Part shown: one piece after another, positions 43,801-53,920 of the stretch
Layout: every line of letters starts with the position of its first letter
Position numbering within the stretch: position 1 is the stretch's first letter
Notes under the pieces: model-generated
Databases searched by the model: none
What the model saw: only the letters and a program-made list of their open reading frames with translations
What the model was told of the DNA's origin: nothing
Source: Gonium pectorale
Lineage: Eukaryota > Chlorophyta > Chlorophyceae > Chlamydomonadales > Volvocaceae
DNA: 64,000 nucleotides
NCBI GenBank assembly: GCA_001584585.1
Contig: LSYV01000027.1
Location: 1-64,000 of the forward strand
Direction: 5' to 3'
Made by a program: the position numbers and the translations under genes

Positions 43801-46800
43801 NNNNNNNNNNNNNNNNNNNNNNNNNNNNNNNNNNNNNNNNNNNNNNNNNNNNNNNNNNNNNNNNNNNNNNNNNNNNNNNNNNNNNNNNNNNNNNNNNNNN
43901 NNNNNNNNNNNNNNNNNNNNNNNNNNNNNNNNNNNNNNNNNNNNNNNNNNNNNNNNNNNNNNNNNNNNNNNNNNNNNNNNNNNNNNNNNNNNNNNNNNNN
44001 NNNNNNNNNNNNNNNNNNNNNNNNNNNNNNNNNNNNNNNNNNNNNNNNNNNNNNNNNNNNNNNNNNNNNNNNNNNNNNNNNNNNNNNNNNNNNNNNNNNN
44101 NNNNNNNNNNNNNNNNNNNNNNNNNNNNNNNNNNNNNNNNNNNNNNNNNNNNNNNNNNNNNNNNNNNNNNNNNNNNNNNNNNNNNNNNNNCTAAACACCT
44201 AGCCGGATAAACACACGTGACGTCGTATAACTTCGTATAATGTATGCTATACGAAGTTATTACGAGTAGATACCCATATATGCATGGAGCTATATGTTGT
44301 GCGTGCATACAGAAGAATGACTATCTACCCCTAGATAGTACATACAGCAAAGAGTAATGGCTGCACTAGTAAATCCATGTAACAACATACCTGCAGTGCA
44401 TGGCATAGTGTCCGCAGGTCGCCTGAGTGCAGACCAGCAGCTGCCAGCCTGAGAACATGGACGTTGGCACAAAGCAGAACGCTGCCAGGGCCCAGTAGGC
44501 TGATGGTGGGCTGGACTAGCTGGACTGCTAATGTGCTCGTTGAAGCCTTGCCATCCGCCTGGCGCAGCTGCTGCACCAGTGTAGGCCTCATCCCTCGCAG
44601 CTCAGCAATGTCGGCGGCTGACAATAGATCCACAATAATGTCGTAAGCTGCCTCGTCACCGATAGCGGCCTCAGCATCAGCGGTCATGGAGGATCTGCCA
44701 CTTCGCTTCTTACTGCTTGTCTTACGGGCAGCGTGGTTCATGTTGGCGTGCCCCTTGCAGAGTTTCATACCCGAGGCGCCCGCATCCAGCAAGAACTGCA
44801 CAGCCTGTTCATCACCCATATCAGCTGCCACGTGCAGAGGGAATACATGTGTGGCAGCATGCCAACGGGCAAGGTGGGGCTTCTCCTCAGCAGACAGACG
44901 TATGGGCGGCTGCCAGTGCTCCCAGGCAGCAGGTACGCCAACTCTGGCATGACGCAGGAGACCATGATCGGCAAACTGACGCTTCCGGCTGCTGGCAGCC
45001 ATGCCAAGAGCTGGCTCCCCCGGGTGCAAGCCACTTGTGCAGGCAGCGGCACCGGCAAGGCTGCCCAGCAGCCACCAGCCACAGTTGCGGCTGTTTGGGC
45101 TGACCCCGGCTTGCAGCAAAATTTGCAGACACGTGTGAGACTGTGACAGCACACAGGTTGTGAGGAGCGCTGCCTCAGCTGCTTCAGACCAAGAGGGCCA
45201 GCACCCTGCCGGCGCTGGCACTTGCTGTGGGAGTGTCTCCAGCTGTGGGAGTGTCTCCAGATCAGTTCCGGGATCTGGCTTTTTTTGCGGCTCTCTGATA
45301 CTCGATTGCTCGCTATCATCCTCTTCTCCCTCAAATTCCCCCTCGTATGTATACCGTGATAGCCCGGCCTCCACGTCTTCCTGCCCCCAGCTTATGTCAG
45401 TTGCTGCCTGCTGGCCCGTGCGTATGCGCGCCAGGCCGCCTCTCTGGAGAAGATATTGCAGTGGTGCCACTGTAGCATTACGCACACATTCAAGCATCAT
45501 GTTCAGTACCGTTGGCGGCTCCTCTATGGGCTGCAGCAGCTGAATGTCCGGCTCCAGAGCAGTCAGTAGAACGGACTGGCATATATGTGTGTCGCTGAGG
45601 ATGTTGAGGGCAATGGCAGCAGATTCCACCCGACCATTCAGCATGATGATATGACTGGCTGCCATCTCACTGCTGGTGGTAGCGAGGTTGAGCAGCCTTG
45701 TACGAAGAACTGCATCACGATACAGCCAGAATGTTTTCGAAGGCCGTTGGGGTGAAGCTGGACCTGCGTCACTAGCCTCACCCATGAGCTTGGTGATGCT
45801 TCTGCTTCCAAGCAACATGGCCGCCAGCGCATATAGTGATGCTGCGGCATGACTGCCTCCTGATTGTTGTTCGGCAATCAATACCATGTGCCTCAGGAGG
45901 TCCATAAATCTATCGTCATCTGGCTGCATAAGTTGGCCACCGGTGGATAGGATAGTCATTCGTGAAGCGTCAGGCGGCCCACTGCCCGTTGTGCCTGCTG
46001 CATCTACTGCATCATTTTGCGGGCTGGTGGTAGCTGATGAGATTGACGTTTGCGGTGGCCCGGATACTAAGATGGGTGCACCAACACAAGTATTTTTCAC
46101 GTGCTTACTCCACCTCGTGCCCACTTCATGACGCTTGTAGAGCTGCACCACCAGAACCCGGTCTCTGACATCATATACACCACTGCGTCCATTTACAGTG
46201 CCGGCAGATGCCAATGAGCCGTGCACGGTCAGCACTAAGAATGTAGGAGGAAAGATGGAGTTGCCACTGTTCACCTCCAGAAAGCGGTACAGCGCTTCCA
46301 CAGAGCCTGGCACACTGGTGTGGATGACAAGTGGCTCGTCACTTGGCAGCGACACCAGTGCCAGGTATGCTGCCAGCAAACGGTCGAGAACTGTTAACAG
46401 CACACGCAGCCGTGTCTGCTGGCGGCTCAGAAGCTGCTGTGCGTGTGGTGTTGGTACACCAGCACCGTTGTTCGAGTAGTTCGAGAGCTTGGCCTGCAGC
46501 TGCAGGTCCCGATCCAAATGTGCAAGCAGTGACTGCAGCTCCTCCAGGTGAAGCCCCTGGTCCTCCAAGTAATCGGATAGCCGATTCAGTGCAGTCTTGT
46601 GGACACGCCTCGTTTGGTCGTGAGGGCTGCTCTTGTAGCGGTCATAGCGTTCATCACGCTCACAATCACGCCCCTTTCTGGGGTACGCTGAACTCCAATT
46701 GCTGGTCAGCACACTGCTGTTCAAGGCGGAAACGGCTTCATGCAAGAGCTTGCTGGCACCCATGCCCAGCCAGGCTGCTATGACCTCAAATTGAAGAGCA

Positions 46801-49800
46801 CCTCCACAGACGACACCCTTGAGCAATGGAAGCACCTCACTGCTGGAAGGAAGGCAGGACCGTATGTTGAGGGGGGTCATAGCGGAATGGTGAAGGGAAT
46901 TAAGGGTGCACCACATACATACAATGAATCCTAAAGGGGCAAGCACTGAGGGCAGACTTTACGTACATATGTGGTCGTGGCATTAATTGCTTGGCACTTG
47001 TGTGCAAACAATTAACCTGTCTTGTATGCCAGCATCGACAGTAACTTACCACCCAGCCCTTCTTTGCTACAGTATGTTCTTTACTAGAGAACATACAGCA
47101 AGTTACGAGACTAAACTAAAGCATTCATGAGTCAAACGTGTTGAGGCTAAATCTCCTTTACGGTGACCTAAATACATACACAGGTACGTACGCGTACGTT
47201 CATTATGTGTAGCTTAACATTACTTGCTGCATATGCATGCATATGTATAGCCATGCATGCACGGTGTCCTAGTCTGCTTGTAATCCGACCTCCAGAACCC
47301 TTCTGTCCTCTAGGTAGATCTGGACTGGTTCTACAGCAGCTACACTAGGTACTGCATTGGTATATATAGTCATCTTGGCTACATAGACAGTATCCAGCCG
47401 AATTCGGGCGCCTACAAAGGAGACCGTGTATGTAGACTTGCCTGCTGCTGGGTGGACCAACCCTTATTGTAATTCTAGCTTGCTACTTGCAGCTACAAGT
47501 CGACCCTGCTGTTATAGGTGCTGGTGTGGCTTAGGATTATAATAAAAACTCTCATTAGCTGGCCATGTGCATGACATCTGCGCACCTCATGACAGTTGCC
47601 GGAAGGCCATCAGTCTTGAACTGTTCCCATCCCTTGGCGCTGAAAGCGTCAACGTACTCCTGCACAATGCATGTCACGCAAGGACTTGGAAGCTGTGCTT
47701 GTATATGTATGTATAAGTCTTGCATTGCTGGCTATACATGCCTGGGCAGGCATCGCTCTGTCATTACGTTTGTTGATCTTAATGGTTGGACAACGAACTA
47801 GCAATCATAGTACTCATAAGCAACCTTTCGTACCGTGGAAACACATTCAATAGCTAGCCCTGCCAGTAGCCATGTCAAAGGAATTGACTTCGCACCTGCA
47901 GATTGATGCCAGAGTATTCCTGCCGCTTCTGTGGGAGCAACGTACCATCCGCTGGCAGAAGTGCTTGCTGCCGCTTTGAGCCCAGCAGGATTAAGGCAGG
48001 CCTCATGAGCTGCTGCAGTGGGCGCCCAGCCGGCCAGGCCAGGTGCTGCAGCAGCGCGCGGCCGAGTGCTGTGCGGGGCAGCTCGCTACTGTGCTGCCTG
48101 CAGCAGGCAGGGGCAATCCGTGGGTCAATGGGCGACATATAGCAACGACGGCGCTCATATGTGAGCAAGAGGCTGCGCGCTCCAGCAAAGATATCTGGGC
48201 CACAGATTTTAATCGAATGTGCATGGCGGTTGAGTCTGGCATATGATATTGAAAGGACCCACCTTCAAAGGCCCGTTACCTATGCCCGCCCAGGACCATC
48301 CATCCCTTTTAACTGGCCGTACCGCATACCTACATAATAAGGACTCACCCGAAAGCCAGCGCCAGGTGCAAGTAGTGTTGCGGCTGCAGGGCAGCTACGG
48401 CGTCCTCCGGAAGGCCAGCGGCAAGCAGTGCGGGCCGGATCGCGCACAGGGCGCGCACCAGAACGTCACCGCGCTCCACAAATGGCGGCAAGCAGGGCTG
48501 GCTGCATGGAGCAGTTTTATACATAGAAGCATCCCAGTATATCGGCCCTTTGTAAAAGTAGTGTTGCATGTCGTGGCGGAGCTGCCGCACCTCGTGCCTC
48601 AGCAGCACCTGCAGCAATAATGCCATCCAGCGCGGGCAAGGTCAAGGCATGGCATGGAGCAAGGAAGTGCACCCTAAATACATACGTACCATGCAATGAG
48701 CGTGCACTCGATACCTTGCATTTATGAACTGCATTTACGCGAGCAAAGGCATCTGACCATGCCGCAAGCCAAATGCTCCCCCCATTCGACTCATCTGTCT
48801 GCAATACATCGTGCGGCCCTTAGCATCACCATTCACCTTGAGGAGCTTGGCCGCTGTGCGTTCTCCACTATATCCACCAACGCCATCCGCCTCCACCGCA
48901 GCAGCGTACAGCAGCCGCGCCAGGCGCTCCTCTGGGCCTGCATAGCTTGTAGAGCCCCCCGGCTGCTGGAGCTCTGGGGAGCGAGGCTGCTGCTGCTGTT
49001 GCGGCAGCGGCTGCCCAACAGTGGAGGCAAAACGGCCTGGCGGCGGCCGGCCGTTGTCTGCTGCTGTGGGACCACCCTTTGTTGTTGGGGGCTTGGGACG
49101 GAACTGACAAAGCCTGCCGAGGAGGCTTCCCTTTCCAGCCGCCTGCGCTCTTTCGCCGCCGCCGCCGCTGCTGCTGTTACTGCCGCCACCACCGCCGCCA
49201 GGGCGGGATGCGCTGCCCCTCCCTCCCTCCATCGAGCCAGTGGTAGATGCCAGAGGCGACAGTCGCCTGCCCCCGCCGCCGGTGCAAAAGGCCGCAGACA
49301 GTCGCTCCAGGACGGCGGCGCCCATGCTGCCGACCCTGCTGGAGGCGCACCCGCTGGGCTGCTGGTCGTCCAGCTCCTGCGGTGGTGAGGATCGGAGCAC
49401 CGTGGGCGGCAACGGCGTCATCGCCGTCGTCGCCGTCACTTTGCCCGCGTCCACCACATCGAGAGGCGCCAGCCTGGGATTTCCAAAACCAGATGATCTG
49501 CACCCATTCTTAGCTCCGACGGGGCTGGGCGGCGGGCTGCCGGTGGCAGGTCCCATCGGGACGACCCTCGCCTTATTCATCGACGACGGCAGGCTGCTTA
49601 TGCTGCCACCACTCTTGCTGAGGGCGGCGCTGGTGCGGGTCTCCTTTTGGCCGCCACCGGGCTGTGTCTTGTGATCGGCCTGGCCTGCCTTGCCGACCCC
49701 GTCGCGCAGCACACCTGCGTTGGGGTAGTTGGGGCAAGCAAGGGCAATCAGGTGCACAACCGCGATGACGCGTGCAAAGCGGCAACGAGCAAGTGCGTGG

Positions 49801-49811
49801 GATTCATGCAC
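26984..49811 (-). CDS. Giant Roco-family GTPase (ankyrin-LRR-Roc-COR), about 4,350 residues, no kinase
   Basis: Twenty-three minus-strand exons chain with matching codon phase: 49811(or 49714)-48837, 48608-48349, 48172-47896, 47659-47586, 46842-44391, 43340-41942, 41691-39845, 39490-39056, 38867-38640, 38329-37598, 37358-36723, 36521-35727, 35326-35093, 34748-34440, 33869-33704, 33207-33005, 32655-32299, 32006-31854, 30786-30595, 30091-29963, 28819-28712, 28426-27429, 27125-26984. Domains in order: Gly/Ser-rich N-terminus, helical region, ankyrin-like repeats, leucine-rich repeats, Roc, COR and a Cys-containing C-terminal region. Roco proteins are GTPases in which Roc and COR act together, often as dimers. 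The arrangement recalls LRRK proteins without kinase or WD40. The 5' end is uncertain: sequence before 49714 looks like a splice acceptor, so upstream exons may exist. Exon boundaries at 36521 and 34748 are the least sure. It could be two genes, but continuous phase and unbroken domains argue for one. Confidence 0.75.
29963..32655 (-). other. Roco gene: COR domain
   Basis: Exons 17-20. COR signatures are L-L-Y-D-F-G-D-L-L-H-F and L-R-P-Q-W-V-A-D-V-M in exon 17, G-L-L-A-L-L-E-N-F and L-V-P-P-M-M-P in exon 18, Y-E-Y-S-Y-V-P-D-A-L-M-C-R-V and a following A-W-R-F-G-A-V in exon 19, and V-S-V-V-V-C-G-P with A-F-K-G in exon 20. COR transmits and regulates the GTPase state and is the usual dimerisation part of Roco proteins. 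A Ser-rich insertion lies after the W-V-A-D-V segment. Confidence 0.85.
33005..34748 (-). other. Roco gene: Roc GTPase domain
   Basis: Exons 14-16. The P-loop G-P-G-G-A-G-K-T-T-L lies at 34687-34716, preceded by K-L-M-L-V. The G3 motif D-F-G-G-Q ends exon 14 (34454-34440) and continues into D-V-Y-Y-S-T-H-A-F-F, the classic Roc pattern. G4 is V-G-T-H-A-E, split by the intron between 33704 and 33207; the usual aspartate is replaced by glutamate. G5 is V-S-S-M-N-G-Y-G around 33101-33130. A hydrophilic Gly/Ser insertion separates G1 from G3. The residues predict nucleotide binding, with possibly altered guanine specificity. Confidence 0.85.
34114..34310. repeat. Cluster of perfect hairpins inside a Roco intron, MITE-like
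   Basis: Perfect stems occur at 34114-34134 (9-bp arms, CGTTCGTTC against GAACGAACG), 34148-34165 (7-bp arms), 34168-34184 (7-bp arms) and 34293-34310 (7-bp arms). The outer two share the CGTTCGTTCG word, like terminal inverted repeats of a small non-autonomous element. The whole lies in the intron 33870-34439. No clear target duplication was seen. Confidence 0.5.
35093..43340 (-). other. Roco gene: leucine-rich repeat region
   Basis: Exons 6-13. Motifs include S-L-E-C-L-D-L-R-H-N-P-L just after 43340, L-E-K-L-S-I-R-S, L-K-Q-L-Y-V-G-L and L-Q-R-L-E-L-R-S-L-H between 39845 and 41691, and L-T-E-L-R-L-S-Y near 36760. They are closest in style to irregular ribonuclease-inhibitor-like repeats. 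Exons 11 and 13 begin with almost the same words (E-L-V-V-P-L-L-R-C-P-A-L and D-L-V-V-S-L-L-Q-A-P-A-L), which suggests duplication of an exon module bounded by phase-0 introns. Confidence 0.65.
43475..44190. other. Assembly gap (716 N)
   Basis: A run of undetermined bases. It lies between the donor at 44390 and the acceptor at 43341 on the minus strand, that is, inside a Roco intron. The flanking exons join in phase and complete one leucine-rich repeat, so no coding sequence needs to be placed in the gap. Confidence 0.98.
44192..44222 (+). other. Misplaced 31-base copy of 50335-50365 (chimeric mate read)
   Basis: These 31 bases are identical to 50335-50365 on the same strand and sit directly against the linker sequence at 44223. 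They are the distal tag of a circularised mate-pair fragment and do not belong here. Confidence 0.9.
44223..44264 (+). other. 454 Titanium paired-end linker containing loxP (assembly artefact)
   Basis: Bases 44227-44260 are a perfect 34-bp loxP site: two 13-bp inverted arms around an asymmetric 8-bp spacer. The extra bases on both sides (TCGT before, TACG after) make up the 42-base linker used in Roche 454 Titanium paired-end libraries. Its place at a gap edge, joined to a tag from 6.1 kb downstream, shows untrimmed linker rather than a genomic recombination site. Confidence 0.95.
44391..49811 (-). other. Roco gene: N-terminal region with ankyrin-like repeats
   Basis: Exons 1-5. The first exon is low-complexity (Gly, Ser, Pro, Gln runs). 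Exons 2-4 encode helical sequence without a recognised family (Q-H-Y-L-H-L-A-L-A-F-G joined to L-L-L-T-Y-E-R-R-R). Exon 5 (46842-44391, 817 codons) contains ankyrin-like units near its end, such as C-L-Q-I-L-L-Q-A-G-V-S-P-N and F-P-L-H-V-A-A-D-M-G-D-E-Q-A-V-Q-F-L-L-D. It enters the first leucine-rich repeat with V-L-R-L-A-A-A-G-L. The 62-residue minus-strand frame at 47269-47460 falls in an intron in this model. Confidence 0.6.
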
Positions 49812-52800
49812 ATACAGGCTCTGAGAAGTCGATGATGTGCTCGATCGTCAACGTGAGCTGGTAAGGAATGTATGAGGGCGCTTATGGCCCGTACATATGC
49901 ATGTACGTATGAATGTGCAAAGCTTGTCACCACGCACGCACTGACGACCGTGACGCCGGCGCCAACTTATACCCGTCAAGCAATGGGCATTCCGACACAT
50001 ACAGGCCCCGCCGACCCAGAAGCTTCATTCATAGGCGCGTGTACTGGGGATCGCTGTGGTCCACTTAGTTCATTCTGCATAGCGTGTACGTACAAGCAAG
50101 CAAGCGCCGAGCGTGCTGCTGGCATCCTCCCACCCCTCCCAGCAGCAGACCAGAGTACGTAACAGCACCACCCCTTGCACCCATCCATCAAGTTGATCAG
50201 TGATAGGGGGTTTATTTGTTCGAGCTGAAGTGACGCATCTATCTGGGGCTGCGGTTTGCTGTATCGATGCATGCTGCGGCACAGCAAACGCAACGGATGA
50301 GTGCCGATAATCAATCACGGAGATACGCCCGTCATAAACACCTAGCCGGATAAACACACGTGACGAACCGATGCAGATTTACCACGCCGCACAACGTGCA
50401 GTGGCAGCGGCGTTCATCAGCGTGACACCCCTTGGGTTAGTTGGGTGCGGCGCCCCGCGCGCTTCAATAGGTGTATATATGTTATGGCTGGGAGGATCAC
50501 GCACGCGCGCGGCGGCATCATTTCAGCAGCGTCGGCGTCGTCAGCATATGTAGGCCAGCGCGCCCATGGCACCCGCCTCGCTCCACACAAATGTTCCAAT
50601 ATGGGCGAAGCTAGCTAGTGCGGCAGGCAGAAGCTTCAGCGCACTAACTGCATGTATGCAGGATGGCCCATATATATCTCCACAAAGCTATGTAAGCTGA
50701 GGACGGTTGTGCGGCGAGCCGCTGCGCGGTCGGTGGAAAGCCCAATCCTTGGCCTGGGCTGCTGCAGCGGCGGCGCAAGAGGCACGGGGAGCCGAGGCAT
50801 TGGCGGCGCCGCGTCGCTTAATAAGGATCTTCCCGCCCTCACATTCAGCCAACGCGTTGAGCCGTCGCTCTGAGCAGGCCCACGGCCGCGCGCACGTTTG
50901 GGGCGGATGGCCTCGCGGGGCTCCGGCACGTATGGGACCGACCACCACAGCCGCGGCAACGGTGCATACCACCCCAGGTAATAAACGTGCGGCGACACCG
51001 GCGCCGGACGGAGCTTCGCATTGCACATCGCAGCAAGGGTCACGGCACGCGTCTGTTTCGTTGAACTCCGTCGGCATCGTGCGCAGTTCCGCATATCTTG
51101 ATGCATACTCGCTCACAATCAAGCAGTGGGAACAACGTTCCAGCCTTGGAGCCTTGGATAGCTGCACCGGAGCTGTAGCCGCCGTCGGTGCGTGCACGTG
51201 CACCCACTATCTAGCGTCACTAGCGCCTGCCCCTGGTCAGCAAGCCAACTCCCCGTCCCCGGTGGCGCCTCTTCCGAGACAGTTGCGGCTGCTGCTTTAA
51301 AAGATAAAAGTCGAGGAGGGGACTGCGAGCCTGGCGGCCGCCACGGAGCTCAATGGCAGCCGCGAGCGAGCCAGGCCACTGCATGGATTCGGTGCCGTCC
51401 GGTGCCGCCCGCTTTGCAGCAGGAGCGAGGGTTTGCAATGAGGTGCCGCGGTGTGCAGGGATTGAGTGCCATGTTGTATTCAGTTCTGCCGGCTTGTCAC
51501 TTACGCCGTAGCAGCACGCGCGGCGCAAGGAGGAGCTTTACTACCCCCACGCGCCCGTGCGTACTGTCAACGTAAGCTTCAAGGGTTTATTTGCGACGGG
51601 CGACGGTTTGCGGCGGGTGACATTACGAGCGCAGAGCGTGGGACGGCGATGTCGACGGCGGCCCTGGTCCATTCGGTCCACTACAGGCAGGTGTGCCAGT
51701 CAGCATCCAGCTAATAGAGCGCGGTGCCGCGTGCGTTGCGGCGGTCGGGTCGGGTCGCAGCTAGCGCCGGTGCCGGTGCCGCAAGCCGCGTGCGGCAGTC
51801 CTGCCAGACCACTGCGGCAGTGGCGAGCGAGGCGGCGGCCCAGCGGCCCGATCTGACGGCATCGCTTATCCGCGCACGGTCAGTGCGAGGCTGGGCACCG
51901 TGCATGCCGCTGAGCGAGGCGGGCAGAGGCCGCAGGCCCTTATTTGGACTCTAGCGCGCGTCTGCGCCGGGCTTGGCTCTGGGAGCGCGTCACAGCTGAT
52001 GAACCAATTGACGTAACGCGCAGGGCCAAAATGTATATAGTGGGCGCCGCCGGTGAACGGTGGTCGGTGGCATGTTGCCGCAGCGATCATCCGGACCTGT
52101 GGGACCCATCCTGTCGGGTACTAACCCTTCCAGGGTCCACATATACAGCCCGGTATACTATATACTTCGGCCCAGGCCCATTGGTCCCCAGATCCCCCGC
52201 TAACACCTGCTGGGAGTCAGCGTGGCGCCGCCCCAAGCCGCTCACGACCGGGCCAGCCCATTAACAGGTTCGCCGGTCCCGCAGCCAGAGCGGAGGACAA
52301 CCCCTCTTGCCCCCCCCCCTCCGTCTACTCCGTCACAGCCACGGGCGCGTCCGCCCGACGGAAGCACGGGCGCCGACCCCATCGCAGGGACCGGCCCCGA
52401 ATCCCGGCCCCCGGATGCCACAAAGCTTCAGCGAGAGAGCCGAAGTGCGTTCAGGCCCCGACACCGGGCGCCCTCCGTACGTACGTGCGTGTTGCAAAGC
52501 CGCCCCCACTCCACGTCTGTCCACGGCCCTGCGGCCTTCCCACCTCCGCCACCAGCACGCTTGCCGTCGCCCGCGACTACCTACCACCCAATCGCGGCGG
52601 CGGGCCTGCCGGCGGCGCCACTGGGGCTGGGGGCGCACGCAAACCTCGGCTAATCGAACAGCCACAGTTGCCGACAAGCGCCCGGCCTTGAGGCGGCGGT
52701 TCGTTGGCAGCTGTGGCTGTAGAACTCGCGTAAGCGTGGTCTCCCGCTGCGCCGTTGTCCGCCTCGCTCTGCCAGCGGCGGTAGGTCCCCGCCAGGACAC

Positions 52801-53920
52801 GGTACCCGCGCCGCAACCTTTCTAAATTCCTCCTGCGCGCAGGGACGGAAACTAAACGCGTGAACACCACGCCCGCGTGAACACCACGCCCGCGTGAACA
52901 CCACGCCCTTCCGCGGTTCGGTTCCAGTGCGGAGCGCCTGCGTTCGCCCGTCGGGTTCACAACCAACACCCGCGCCCATCTGTGCAAGCCGATGCAAGGC
53001 CGTCTGCCACGCCGCAGCGCAATCCCTATCTAACGCCGGCGGCCACACCACCATGCTGTGGCCATGACGGCAACGCTGCGCATTGATTGATGGCCCGGCA
53101 GCAACCCGTCGCTATGCCGGTGCCGCGGGGTCGGCTGGCGCGCGCCTTGCTTGCATGGCCCCACGGCGGCTGCGGATGGATGGATGCCGCCGTAGATGAC
53201 CACCGCTAGGCTCTGCATTCAGCCGTCTGGTCACCAAGCCCCAAACGTGCTTCTGCAGCAGCCCTTCCATCCACAGTCGTGCGGCAGCACCAGCTGCTGG
53301 CGGGTGCATTGCTGGCGCCACTGCCCTTTTGCCCCCGTCCCGGCCCCAGGCCCCGAGCCAGCTGCTGTAGCGGGCTCGTGTGCCTCTGCAAATAAGGTCC
53401 TCCACGGCCCCTTGACGGCGTGCCGCTGCCGCGGTCTCCGCCCTCGTGGCCCCACCGCCCCAACTAACCCGGCAGCTCCGCGCTATGGACCGTGCTCTCC
53501 TAGCGCCGGCATCACGCGTCGGAAGTGCTTGTGTATCGCTGCCGCCGGAGATGGCGTTCCGGGCGTCTCTCCTGAAGCCCATAGTCTGTGATTTGAGCCA
53601 TTGGCTTCAGACGGGGTGGCCGCAGCGCTGCACGGGGTGTGATGCCCTTCTAGGCAGCCATACATTATTACGCCTGAAGCTATCGTAGCCGCCGGTACCG
53701 ATTGTGCCCGGGCCGCCCCAGCCGGCCCGGCGCCGCCGCCGATCTACACAGCTGCAATCATCGGTGCCTGCCCTGGCCGCGGCGCCCTCCCCGACGTCTG
53801 ACGCCCAGCTGCGACCCATCTAACTTCTCCGTGGGCCACAGCAACCCTCGCATATTGCCGGCCTCATCCGTGGCAGCAGGTCGTGCCTTCCTGACGAACG
53901 CCCATGTTTGGGAGGCACGC
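49812..53920. other. Intergenic region, no gene firmly recognised
   Basis: The promoter and any further 5' exons of the Roco gene should lie at its left end; a short open stretch at about 49824-49865 flanked by acceptor- and donor-like sites is a weak exon candidate. Bases 50335-50365 are the true location of the tag copied to the gap edge. TATA-like clusters occur near 52033 and 52142-52166. The 50.7-53.9 kb part is very GC-rich with overlapping open frames on both strands, none with a recognisable domain. Confidence 0.45.
52858..52908 (+). repeat. 17-bp tandem repeat, three perfect copies
   Basis: The unit GCGTGAACACCACGCCC is repeated exactly at 52858, 52875 and 52892. Each unit contains the small inverted motif GCGTG...CACGC. 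It lies in a non-coding stretch. Confidence 0.85.

Noticed and set aside
44227..44260. loxP as a genuine recombination site or transgene insertion
   Set aside because: The extra bases on both sides complete the 454 paired-end linker, it lies at a gap edge, and the adjoining 31 bases come from 6.1 kb away in the topology of a circularised mate pair.
43436..44308. Long open frames across the N run on both strands
   Set aside because: They consist of undetermined bases and exist only because N cannot create stops.
44391..46946. Start of the Roco gene at the in-frame ATG at 46946
   Set aside because: An acceptor at 46843 joins this exon in phase to the exon 47659-47586 and further upstream exons, so the sequence before 46842 is more likely intron.
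47269..47460. 62-residue minus-strand frame as a separate small gene or terminal exon
   Set aside because: Splicing from 47586 to 46842 skips it with matching codon phase and continues a protein-like sequence; the frame has no domain.
51557..51640. Short frame with V-S-F-K-G-L-F-A-T-G-D-G-L-R-R-V resembling the start of a PB1 domain
   Set aside because: Only about 20 residues look suggestive, no following domain or splice support exists, and the surroundings are low-complexity.
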